Assembly: GCA_019348265.1 (NCBI GenBank)
Contig: JAHWJV010000122.1
Coordinates: forward strand, 1 to 8,872
Direction: 5' to 3'
DNA: 8,872 nucleotides
Source of the DNA: Gemmatimonadota bacterium
GTDB taxonomy: Bacteria; Gemmatimonadota; Gemmatimonadetes; Longimicrobiales; Longimicrobiaceae
The first letter of the stretch is position 1. The number at the start of each line of letters is the position of its first letter. Below the pieces are notes generated by a model. That model did not search any database. It saw only the letters and a program-made list of their open reading frames with translations, and was not told where the DNA came from. Below, one piece after another: positions 1 through 6,128 of this stretch. The translations under genes and the position numbers were made by a program.

Positions 1-64
1 GCGCTGAGGCCTTTTACCCAGGCCCGGGGTAGCGGGCGTAGCGTCTCGAGCGTGGAGGGTGTAG

Positions 65-340
65 ATGAAGAACACGATCTCTCGTAACCCGCGGAATCGG
101 GCGGGGCGGAACTCTGGAGCGGGGCCCGGCGGGCTGGATGTCTACCTGCCGACGCCGGCGGAGTCTAAGCGCGGGCTGCGTCCATTCGAGGAGCCGGCAT
201 CGCCATGGCCGATGCGGATCGGGCTGGGAATCGGTCTGCTGGGGATGATCGGCGGTGGAATCGTGGCGCTCGCGATGAGGCGCGCCGAGCGGGAGCGCAC
301 GGTGCGCGGCCGCCTGGAGAGACTCGTGCCCTGGAGGTGA
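65..340 (+). CDS. Small single-helix membrane protein of unknown function
   Basis: This 91-residue protein matches no family I recognise. It has a basic, Gly/Asn/Arg-rich N-terminus (residues 1-22) and a proline-containing linker (about 23-49). One glycine-rich hydrophobic segment at about 51-71 (GLGIGLLGMIGGGIVALAM) should cross the membrane once, and a strongly basic tail (72-91, rich in Arg and Glu) follows. The basic tail suggests that the C-terminus is cytoplasmic. The start is chosen because GGAGGG at 54-59 lies 5 nt before ATG 65. Its last codons contain the ribosome binding site of the next gene, so the two are probably translated together. The glycine spacing in the helix could support helix-helix packing; that is inference. 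The gene could be lineage-restricted. Confidence 0.6.
   Translation: MKNTISRNPRNRAGRNSGAGPGGLDVYLPTPAESKRGLRPFEEPASPWPMRIGLGIGLLGMIGGGIVALAMRRAERERTVRGRLERLVPWR
333..340 (+). promoter_or_regulatory. Strong Shine-Dalgarno overlapping the upstream stop codon
   Basis: GGAGGTGA is an almost perfect anti-16S match. Its last three bases are the TGA stop of the upstream small gene, and ATG 343 follows after 2 nt (5 nt after GGAGG). This fixes the start of the Gly/Tyr-rich gene at 343 rather than at ATG 205 in the same frame, and implies coupling of termination and reinitiation. Confidence 0.7.
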
Positions 341-342
341 GC

Positions 343-633
343 ATGCGTCGCTACAGAGTGGACTACGACCGCGCGTACTCGCGCAGGCCGACCCGCGCTA
401 CGCCGGGCAACTCGTATTACGGCTACGGGGCGGGCGGCTTCTACGGGTACAACATCGACGGCCGTCGCGGCTACGGGGCCGACTACCTGAGCGCGTGGGG
501 TCCCGGTGGCTGGAGCCGCGAGCACGGTCGGGAGATGCACGGGCGGCCGCCGGAGCCGCCACGCGGCGGGAGGTACGACCGGGGTTACGGACGCCTCCCC
601 TGGTGGCGCGACGACGGCGCTCCGACTGGATGA
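343..633 (+). CDS. Gly/Tyr/Arg-rich small hypothetical protein
   Basis: This 96-residue protein is of very biased composition, with no domain I recognise. Residues 1-19 are basic with Tyr at intervals (RRYRVDYDRAYSRR). Residues 22-57 are rich in Gly, Tyr and Phe (YYGYGAGGFYGYN, then GYGADYLSAWGPGGW). Residues 58-96 are Arg/Gly/Pro-rich with a Trp pair near the end (LPWWRDD). There is no signal peptide and no membrane helix. Such Gly/Tyr/Arg-rich sequences are typically disordered and can bind nucleic acid or self-associate, but nothing here proves that. The start at ATG 343 rests on the strong GGAGGTGA just upstream; the same frame is open from 205, where it overlaps the preceding gene. An intrinsic terminator follows 10 nt after the stop, supporting a two-gene operon. 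Confidence 0.6.
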   Translation: MRRYRVDYDRAYSRRPTRATPGNSYYGYGAGGFYGYNIDGRRGYGADYLSAWGPGGWSREHGREMHGRPPEPPRGGRYDRGYGRLPWWRDDGAPTG

Positions 634-642
634 GCAGCGAGG

Positions 643-670
643 AAGGACCGGCCCCGAGCCGGTCCTTTTT
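643..670 (+). terminator. Rho-independent terminator of the two-gene operon
   Basis: A perfect 10-bp stem AAGGACCGGC / GCCGGTCCTT with loop CCCGA runs into a run of five T (666-670). On the minus strand the stem is followed by CCTC rather than a T tract, so it should work mainly for the + strand operon. The rest of the gap to the convergent PQQ dehydrogenase stop (671-746) shows nothing else I can call. Confidence 0.85.
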
Positions 671-746
671 CGCGTACAGACAGCCGAGCTTCCTCCGATC
701 AGGTCACGGGAGCGTAGCTAGCTGCTCCGCCGCGATCGAGCCTGTG

Positions 747-2663
747 TCACTCTACGGTGAACGCCACGAAGGCATCGCCGGACGGAGTTCCCCACTTGCC
801 GCCGCCACCGGCGGCGATCACCAGGTACTGGCGGCCATCGCTCCCCAGGTAAGTGGCCGGCGCGGCGTAGCCCGCGGCGGGGAGCTTCGCCTCCCAGAGC
901 TGATTCCCGTCCCGGGCATCGAAGGCTCTGATTCGCTCATCCATGGTGCTGGCGATGAACACGAGGCCACCGGCGGTTACGATGGAGCCGCCCAGGTTCG
1001 GCGTGCCGGTCGCCGGAATCCCACGTGCTTCCAGCTCCTCGAACACGCCGAGCGGCACTCTCCAGGCGATGCGGCCGGTGTTGAGGTCGACCGCGTTCAG
1101 GGCACCCCATGGTGGCGGCTGACAGCCCCACTTGTTCGGATCCCAGAAGCGTGTCGCGGTAGTGCCCACTACCTGCCGGCGAAAGGCGACGTCGCCGGGT
1201 CTGGTGGTGGGCACCTGCGCCCCGATCTGCCCGATCTCGTTGACATTCACGTACAGGTACCCGGACGCGGGGTCGAAGGAGGCGCCCGACCAGGTGGCGC
1301 CCCCCATCATCCCGGGAAAGGCCAGCGTGAGCTTGTCACCCGTCGGCGTGAAGAGCCCGCCGCTGAGCGCGATCGAGTCGAAGAGTGTCTTGCAGTAGCG
1401 GTCGTGCTCCGGGGTGATGCCGCCGACTTCTTCGCGCGTTACCGCGTGCTGGCGCGCGATGGGAGCGGGGTTCGTCGGGAACGGCTGCGTCGCCGACGCG
1501 TGCTCCCCCGCGACGGTGCTGCCGGATACCGGGCGTTCCTCGATCGGGAAGATCGGCTCACCCGTCACCCGGTCCAGCAGGTAGACGAACCCGGTCTTAG
1601 CGATTTGCGCGACGGCGGCGATCTCGCGCCCTCCGCGCCGCACGGTCACCAGCGTGGGTGGATGCGGGAGATCGTAGTCCCACAGATCGTGATGCACCGT
1701 CTGGAAGTGCCAGATGCGCTTTCCGGTCTTCGCGTCGAGCGCGAGGATCGAGTTGGCGAAGAGGTTCTGCCCGGGCCGGTCGCCGCCGTAGTAGTCGTAG
1801 GTGGCGGACCCGGTCCCGGCGAACACCATCCCGCGCTCCGGGTCCACGGTGATCCCGCCCCAGGGGTTCGCGCCGCCCCGGTTCTCCCACGAGCCGCCGC
1901 CCCAGCTGTCGTGGCCCAGCTCGCCGGGGAGCGGCACGGTGCGGAAGCGCCAGAGCTCCCTCCCGGTCCGCACGTCGAAGGCGCGGATGTCTCCCGGAGC
2001 CTCGGTCGCTTGCGCCTCCCCGTTCGCGAACCCGAGGATCACGATGTCCTGGTAGACGTTCGGCGGCGAGGTGAGGCCGTAGAAGATCTTCTCCAGATCT
2101 CGCTCCGTGATCCCGCGCCGCAGGTCCACCGCGCCGCCTTCGCCGAAAGCGGCGTCCGGCCGCCCCGTCCGCGCGTCGATGGACAGCAGCCGGCCGTCGG
2201 TGGTTCCCAACAGGATGCGCGCCGCCCCGCGCCCGTCCGACCAGTAGGCGACGCCACGGTTGATCTGACCCGTGCTGTGGTTGGCGAGCGGGTGGACGGC
2301 GTGTCTGCCGGTCGGCTTGTAGTCGTAGCTCCAGATCTCCCGCCCCGAGGTCCCGTCCAATGCCACTAGCTTGCGGTCGGCGCTGGTCAGGTACAGGACG
2401 TTCGCCACGACCACGGGAGTGTTCTCGATGGTAGTCGTCGCCCCCGGCCCCGCGTCTCCGGTGTGGTAAACCCACGCGATCCGCATCCGCCCCACGTTAC
2501 CGCGGTGAATCTGCGCGAGCGGCGAATAGCGCCGGGCGCCCTGGTCACCCCTCGCGTTCGGCCAATCGCCATCGGGCGCGGCGGCGTTCGGCCGCGCGAG
2601 CGGCGCACAGCTGGCGAGCGATGCCAGCCAGAGGCAACCGAACCTGCGCAGCGCGGTCTTCAT
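747..2663 (-). CDS. Lipoprotein PQQ-dependent dehydrogenase, glucose dehydrogenase type
   Basis: This 638-residue quinoprotein resembles the catalytic part of membrane glucose dehydrogenase. Such enzymes oxidise a sugar or alcohol in the periplasm with pyrroloquinoline quinone and pass electrons to ubiquinone. Residues 1-19 form a lipoprotein signal ending in the lipobox LASC, with Cys19 the lipid site. The eight-bladed propeller starts near DWPNARGDQGARRYSP (33-48). HHDLWDYD (324-331) and AKTG with Lys356 match the E. coli Gcd segments that carry the catalytic Asp466 and Lys493. PPWGALNAVDLNTG (about 517-530) and a C-terminal GG-IVTAGGLVFIAST segment (about 558-573) are further family signatures. 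It lacks the N-terminal membrane helices of Gcd and has no cytochrome c CxxCH, so its electron acceptor is unclear. The substrate cannot be read from sequence. ATG 2663 is chosen because the signal peptide starts there, although no ribosome binding site is close. It lies 41 nt after lpdA on the same strand. Confidence 0.88.
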   Translation of the reverse strand: MKTALRRFGCLWLASLASCAPLARPNAAAPDGDWPNARGDQGARRYSPLAQIHRGNVGRMRIAWVYHTGDAGPGATTTIENTPVVVANVLYLTSADRKLVALDGTSGREIWSYDYKPTGRHAVHPLANHSTGQINRGVAYWSDGRGAARILLGTTDGRLLSIDARTGRPDAAFGEGGAVDLRRGITERDLEKIFYGLTSPPNVYQDIVILGFANGEAQATEAPGDIRAFDVRTGRELWRFRTVPLPGELGHDSWGGGSWENRGGANPWGGITVDPERGMVFAGTGSATYDYYGGDRPGQNLFANSILALDAKTGKRIWHFQTVHHDLWDYDLPHPPTLVTVRRGGREIAAVAQIAKTGFVYLLDRVTGEPIFPIEERPVSGSTVAGEHASATQPFPTNPAPIARQHAVTREEVGGITPEHDRYCKTLFDSIALSGGLFTPTGDKLTLAFPGMMGGATWSGASFDPASGYLYVNVNEIGQIGAQVPTTRPGDVAFRRQVVGTTATRFWDPNKWGCQPPPWGALNAVDLNTGRIAWRVPLGVFEELEARGIPATGTPNLGGSIVTAGGLVFIASTMDERIRAFDARDGNQLWEAKLPAAGYAAPATYLGSDGRQYLVIAAGGGGKWGTPSGDAFVAFTVE

Positions 2664-2704
2664 GGGTAAGGTGATTTGCCGGGTTCTCTCACCCCCGCTC
2701 CAGC

Positions 2705-4108
2705 TTATATGTGCAATGCGTGCCCTACCGCCGCGAGCGCCGCCTCCGCCACGGCCTCGGACAGGGTGGGGTGCGGGTGCATCGCGCGGTCGATCTCCTC
2801 GGTGGTGCTCTCCAGGTGCCTGGCGAGCACGAACTCGGCGATCAGCTCCGTGGCGTGCGGGCCCACGATGTGGGCACCGAGAACTTCGGAGTACTTCTTG
2901 TCGCGGATGATCTTGATGAAGCCGTCCGTATCGCCAGCGGTGAGTGCGCGGCCGTTGGCCGTCCACGGGAAGGTGCCGACCGCGATGTCGTGGCCCTTTT
3001 CCCGCGCCTGCTCCTCGGTGAGTCCCACCGAAGCGACTTCCGGGTGGCAGTACGTGCAGTTCGGGATGTTGGCGTAATCGATCCCGGCGTGCGGGTCGCC
3101 ATGGATCGCCTCGATGCAGGCGACGCCCTCGTGCGAGCCCTTGTGCGCCAGCAGCGGCGGCCCGGCGACGTCGCCGATCGCGTAGATCCCTTTTGCGCTG
3201 GTACGCATCTGCTTGTCCACCTGGACGAACCCGCGATCGGTCAGCTTCACGCCCGCCTTCTCCAGCCCGACATCCTCCACGTTCGGCGACCGGCCGATGG
3301 CGCTCAGCACGCGCTCCGCCTCGATGACCTTCGTCTCCCCCTTGGCCGTCCTGACCGTGAGCTTCGCGCCCGCCTTTCCGATCTCCGCCTTTTCCAGCTT
3401 CGCGCCCGTGTAGATCTCGATCCCGCGCTTGCGGTAGCTCTTCTCGACGACCGCGGAGCAGTCCCGGTCCTCGAGCGGCAGGATGCGGTCGAGCGCCTCG
3501 ATGATGACCACCTTGGTGCCGAAGGCCGCGTGCACGTCGGCGAACTCACAGCCGATGGCACCCGCGCCGACGATGGCGAGCGTCTTCGGCGGCTCGGTCG
3601 CCATCATGGCGTCGGTGGAGTCCCAGACGCGGTCGTGATCGATCTTCAGGAAGGGGAGGTCGCGCGGACGCGAGCCGGTCGCGACGATGATGTGCTGCGC
3701 GCTCACCGTCTGCTTCTTTCCGTCCTTCCCCGTCACCTCCACCTTCCCGCCGCCCTGCAGTCGCCCGCGCCCGTCGAGGTGAGTGACCTTGTTCTTCTTG
3801 AACAGGAAGCCGATGCCCTTGGTCAGGCGGTCGGACACGTCGCGGGAGCGCTTCACGGCCTGCGCCAGGTCCGTCTTGATCTCGGCGACGGTGACGCCGA
3901 ACTCTTTCGCGTGCCCGAGATGTGAGATGAGCGCGGCGCTCTCGAGCAGCGCCTTCGTCGGAATGCAGCCGATGTTCAGGCACACGCCCCCGAGGAACTG
4001 TTCTTCCACGCAAGCGGTCTTGTAGCCCAGCTGGGCGGCCTTGATCGCGGCCACGTAGCCACCCGGTCCCGCGCCCACCACCAGGATGTCGAAAGTGCTC
4101 TCCGCCAC
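2705..4108 (-). CDS. lpdA: Dihydrolipoyl dehydrogenase (E3)
   Basis: This 467-residue flavoprotein disulfide reductase reoxidises dihydrolipoamide with NAD+ in pyruvate, 2-oxoglutarate or branched-chain dehydrogenase complexes, or in glycine cleavage. The FAD motif VGAGPGGY is at 11-18. The redox-active disulfide is Cys43/Cys48 in GGVCLNIGCIPTK. The NAD motif GAGAIG is at 181-186, and the second FAD motif AIGDVAG at 310-316. The partner-subunit His-Glu pair is H446/E451 in HPTLSE. Length is normal. Two extra cysteines (351 and 354, NCTYCHPEVAS) lie in the dimerisation domain. The start is GTG 4108, with GAGGTGA (about 4112-4118) at good spacing. No E1 or E2 genes are nearby, so it may serve several complexes. 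It may be cotranscribed with the PQQ dehydrogenase downstream. Confidence 0.96.
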   Translation of the reverse strand: MAESTFDILVVGAGPGGYVAAIKAAQLGYKTACVEEQFLGGVCLNIGCIPTKALLESAALISHLGHAKEFGVTVAEIKTDLAQAVKRSRDVSDRLTKGIGFLFKKNKVTHLDGRGRLQGGGKVEVTGKDGKKQTVSAQHIIVATGSRPRDLPFLKIDHDRVWDSTDAMMATEPPKTLAIVGAGAIGCEFADVHAAFGTKVVIIEALDRILPLEDRDCSAVVEKSYRKRGIEIYTGAKLEKAEIGKAGAKLTVRTAKGETKVIEAERVLSAIGRSPNVEDVGLEKAGVKLTDRGFVQVDKQMRTSAKGIYAIGDVAGPPLLAHKGSHEGVACIEAIHGDPHAGIDYANIPNCTYCHPEVASVGLTEEQAREKGHDIAVGTFPWTANGRALTAGDTDGFIKIIRDKKYSEVLGAHIVGPHATELIAEFVLARHLESTTEEIDRAMHPHPTLSEAVAEAALAAVGHALHI

Positions 4109-4166
4109 GCTTCACCTCACGCTGGATAAATCGAACCGATGGGCCCCGGTGCCCTCTTGGTGCTCT

Positions 4167-4195
4167 AAAGTATGGCCTCGCCACGCGCGAGACAA
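4167..4195 (-). promoter_or_regulatory. Possible promoter of lpdA
   Basis: On the minus strand, TTGTCT (4190-4195) and TACTTT (4167-4172) are separated by 17 nt. Matches to the sigma-70 consensus are 4/6 and 3/6. The leader to GTG 4108 would be about 50 nt and would include the ribosome binding site. This is a weak match, supported mainly by spacing and position. Confidence 0.3.
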
Positions 4196-4260
4196 TTTCG
4201 AGCCGGTCGCTCCAGCCGATGCTGCGGCGGTTGGACCCCCGCCGTCGTAAACCGCCCGCG

Positions 4261-4332
4261 AATGCGAAAGCGCGAAACCGCGAGAGCCGGGCCGTTCACT
4301 CTCGCACTTCCCGCACTTTCGAGCTCTCGCAC
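4261..4332. repeat. Imperfect inverted repeat, GCGAAAG / CTTTCGC type
   Basis: The left arm 4261-4286 is built from words such as TGCGAAAG, CGCGAAAC and CGCGAGAG. The right arm 4299-4332 carries the complements (CTCTCGCACTT, CGCACTTTCG, CTCTCGCAC). About 12 nt of loop separates them. It lies 16 nt beyond the doxX stop, within the 239-nt gap before lpdA. As RNA it could form a hairpin after doxX, but no T tract follows, so it is not a classic terminator. The same words recur at 7423-7567. Confidence 0.65.
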
Positions 4333-4347
4333 GATCCGCCCTGTATC

Positions 4348-4797
4348 CTACTTCCTGCCGTAGGGCAGCGTGGCGTCGTCGGTGGCGTTCGGTCCGTCCC
4401 AGCCGAGAGCGGCGTCGACGCTCCAGCGCCCCGGGCCCGCCGCGACGAAGTAGAGGAACACGAAGGAGTAGAGCAGCGCCAGCTCCCCGCCGTTCTCCAT
4501 CGGCACCCCGCCCTGTGGCATGTGCGCCATGAAGTACGCGATCGCCATCTGGCCGGAGAGCAAGAACGCCACGATGCGCGTCAGCAATCCGACCACGATC
4601 AACGCTCCGCCCACCAACTCCAGGACTCCCGCGAGCCCCATCATCGAGCCTAGCTCGACCGTCTGCCCCGGCGCACCCATCCCGCCGAACCACCCGAGGA
4701 GCTTCTGCGCGCCGTGCTGCATGAACAACAGACCCACCGCGATCCGCATGATGCTTCGGATCGCAGACTGATATGGGCCGAGGAAGGTGAATCGCAT
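4348..4797 (-). CDS. DoxX family inner-membrane protein
   Basis: This 149-residue four-helix membrane protein is of the DoxX type. Helices fall near residues 15-34, 51-71, 73-91 and 105-121. Family signatures are GLLFMQHGAQKL (22-33), GLLTR (70-74) and NGGELALLYSF (102-112). Members are linked to redox homeostasis and thiol or thiosulfate metabolism; for the plain bacterial members the reaction is not settled. The start is ATG 4797, because GGAG (4805-4808) stands 7 nt upstream and homologs begin at this point. ATG 4821 in the same frame would add 8 residues but has no ribosome binding site. It follows yceI on the same strand, so the two may share a transcript. Pairing of DoxX with YceI and a MarR-type regulator occurs in other bacteria. 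Confidence 0.88.
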   Translation of the reverse strand: MRFTFLGPYQSAIRSIMRIAVGLLFMQHGAQKLLGWFGGMGAPGQTVELGSMMGLAGVLELVGGALIVVGLLTRIVAFLLSGQMAIAYFMAHMPQGGVPMENGGELALLYSFVFLYFVAAGPGRWSVDAALGWDGPNATDDATLPYGRK

Positions 4798-4833
4798 GGG
4801 ACCGCTCCGCTGCTGAAACATGAAAGTAAAAAA

Positions 4834-4914
4834 GGTTCAAAGTTCAGAAGTTCACAGTTCGAGCCCGGAACTGCCGCGCGTGGACGCCGGGGTCGAACTT
4901 TGAACTTTGAACTC
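4834..4914. repeat. Inverted repeat of GAACTTT / AAAGTTC words
   Basis: The left arm 4834-4860 reads as copies of GTTCAAAGTTC and AAGTTC, with a final ACAGTTC. The right arm 4895-4914 reads GAACTTTGAACTTTGAACTC, a 7-nt word in tandem. The arms are complementary over about 18 bases with one extra base on the left, and enclose about 34 nt. It fills the gap between the yceI stop and doxX, so it could fold in a yceI-doxX transcript. Its A/T-rich words contrast with the surrounding GC-rich genes. Confidence 0.75.
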
Positions 4915-4919
4915 GCCCG

Positions 4920-5489
4920 CTACTGCCGCACCGCCTGTGCCTCGAGGTGAATGCGGATCTCATGACCCACCAGCACCCCGCCCGCCTCGAGGCCCACGTT
5001 CCACACCAGGCCGAAGTCCCGCCGGTCGATCCTGGTGTCGGCGCTGAAGCTCACCCGCTCGCCGCCCCACGGATCCTTGCCGGTGCCCTCATAGGTGGCG
5101 TCCAGCGTCACCTCGCGAGTCGTACCCCGAATCGTCAGCTCCCCGATCAGCTGGAAGCGATCCCCGGGCTGCTTCCATTCGCCTTCCACGCGGCGGCTGC
5201 GGAAGGAGAGCTTCGGGTAGTTCTCCACGTCCAGGAACTCGCCGGAACGCAGGTGTGCGTCCCGCTGCTCCGCCCGCGTGTCGATCCCCGCCGCGTCGAT
5301 CTCAACCTCGACCGCCGACCCGCGCGGGTTCTCCTCGTCTACCACGATCTTCCCCTCCACCGCTCCGAACTGCCCCCGCACCGTCGTGATCATCATGTGC
5401 TTGGCCGAGAACTCCACCACCGAGTGACTCGGGTCGATTGCCCAAACACTCTGCCCGACCGTCGCCTGTGCGCCTTGTTCGATACCCAT
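4920..5489 (-). CDS. YceI family lipid-binding-like protein
   Basis: This 189-residue protein is of the YceI family, a lipocalin-like beta barrel that binds isoprenoid or quinone-like lipids in characterised members. Signatures in order are W16-x-I-D-P-x-HS with F27 and KH (30-31), the segment R76-DAHLRSGEFLDVENYPKLSF (to about 96), GELTIRGTTREVTLD (116-130), RIDRRDFGLVWN (153-164) and VLVGHEIRI (172-180). There is no signal peptide, unlike E. coli YceI, so it is probably cytoplasmic. ATG 5489 is preferred, with GGGAAAG 5 nt upstream and a short N-terminus as in related proteins. GTG 5522 in frame would add 11 residues. Its promoter carries the same box as the marR promoter, so it is probably under MarR control. 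doxX follows. Confidence 0.92.
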   Translation of the reverse strand: MGIEQGAQATVGQSVWAIDPSHSVVEFSAKHMMITTVRGQFGAVEGKIVVDEENPRGSAVEVEIDAAGIDTRAEQRDAHLRSGEFLDVENYPKLSFRSRRVEGEWKQPGDRFQLIGELTIRGTTREVTLDATYEGTGKDPWGGERVSFSADTRIDRRDFGLVWNVGLEAGGVLVGHEIRIHLEAQAVRQ

Positions 5490-5543
5490 GAGTTCTTTCC
5501 CGCTGCTCGAGGTTTTCGCCACCCGGCATCCGCCAAGGTGAGA

Positions 5544-5583
5544 ATCACACTACTAAGATAATGTCATAACACGGAATCCACAA
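5544..5583 (-). promoter_or_regulatory. yceI promoter with MarR-type box
   Basis: On the minus strand, TTGTGG (5578-5583) and TATCTT (5555-5560) are 17 nt apart. The -10 lies inside ATTATCTTAGT (5552-5562 reversed), which recurs exactly in the marR promoter. On the + strand, TAAGAT (5554-5559) is paired at 4-nt spacing with ATCACA (5544-5549), which matches the marR half-site ATCTTA at 4 of 6 bases. It is therefore a degenerate copy of the marR inverted repeat. A repressor bound here would cover the -10. Confidence 0.55.
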
Positions 5584-5596
5584 GGCCCCTTTTCCC

Positions 5597-6091
5597 TCAG
5601 CCTTCGCAGGGCGTCATCTCATCTGCCGCACGGCCGAGCGAGCGGAGCAACGCCGTGGCGGTCCGCTGCTCCTCCGGATCGAGAGCCGACATCACGCGTT
5701 CGATGCATGCCGCGTGGTGGGGGAAGATGCGCCCGATCAGCGCCTCTCCCGCCGCGGTGAGGGCAGCGTACCGCGCGCGACGATCCCGGGCGCATTCCCG
5801 CCGCTCCACGAGACCTTTCATGGTGAGCCGGTCCACCAGGTACGTCACGCCACCGCTGGAGACGAGGATTCTGCGCTGGACCTCGCCGAGCAGGAGCGGC
5901 CCCTTGTGATACAGAACCTCCAGGATCGCGAACTCGGTCATCGTGAGGTCGTGCCTGGAGACGCTCTCCTGCAGATGCTCCTGCACGGAGTTATGCGCGC
6001 GGGCGAGCACCACCCAGAGCTTCAGCGCGGCCGCCTGAGCTTCGCCATTCGGGTGGACCCCGGAGGTCTGCGTCGTCGTCTCGGATTTCAT
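5597..6091 (-). CDS. MarR family transcriptional regulator
   Basis: This 164-residue protein is a winged helix-turn-helix regulator. After a polar N-terminus (1-20), helix 1 starts near AALKLWVVLARAH (21-33). The DNA-binding region runs over 50-115: LTMTEFAILEVL (49-60), then GEVQRRILVSSGGVTYLVDRL with the recognition helix at about 79-90. The wing is ERRECARDRRARYAALT (97-112), including the basic Asp-Arg-Arg tip. A C-terminal dimerisation helix follows (about 116-158). Cysteines occur at 100, 129 and 162, but the N-terminal reactive Cys of OhrR is absent, so a peroxide-sensing role is not indicated. ATG 6091 lies inside an inverted repeat that is probably its own operator. No ribosome binding site is properly spaced, and the transcript may be leaderless. 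Its likely targets are itself and yceI; the ligand is unknown. Confidence 0.92.
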   Translation of the reverse strand: MKSETTTQTSGVHPNGEAQAAALKLWVVLARAHNSVQEHLQESVSRHDLTMTEFAILEVLYHKGPLLLGEVQRRILVSSGGVTYLVDRLTMKGLVERRECARDRRARYAALTAAGEALIGRIFPHHAACIERVMSALDPEEQRTATALLRSLGRAADEMTPCEG

Positions 6092-6128
6092 CTTATCACT
6101 AAGATAATCGCCTCCAGGACGGGGTCAA
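6090..6128 (-). promoter_or_regulatory. marR promoter and autoregulatory operator
   Basis: On the minus strand, TTGACC (6123-6128) and TATCTT (6101-6106) are separated by 16 nt, a good sigma-70 pair. The perfect inverted repeat ATCTTA-TCAC-TAAGAT spans 6090-6105 on the + strand. It covers most of the -10 and the first bases of the start codon. Only 9 nt separate the -10 from ATG 6091, so transcription should begin at or within a few bases of the start codon. The only GGAGG nearby (6111-6115) lies upstream of the -10 and would not be in this mRNA. The -35 overlaps the ctaA stop codon. Confidence 0.6.

Noticed and set aside
495..2369. A long + strand open frame opposite the PQQ dehydrogenase
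   Set aside because: Its translation is Arg/Pro/Gly-rich with no recognisable motif, and it overlaps a clearly conserved gene on the other strand. High GC content leaves long antisense frames open.
2704..2709. TATAAG on the minus strand as a -10 for the PQQ dehydrogenase
   Set aside because: It coincides with the lpdA stop codon region and no -35-like sequence lies 16-18 nt upstream.
2711..3925. A long + strand open frame opposite lpdA
   Set aside because: It is an antisense shadow of an unmistakable dihydrolipoyl dehydrogenase; the translation has no domain features.
4261..4332. An intrinsic terminator for doxX
   Set aside because: The hairpin is imperfect and is not followed by a T tract on the minus strand, so it does not meet the usual definition.
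4112..4840. A 242-residue minus-strand frame overlapping doxX
   Set aside because: It is out of frame with the DoxX coding sequence, Arg-rich and motif-free, and includes the translated repeat at 4261-4332.
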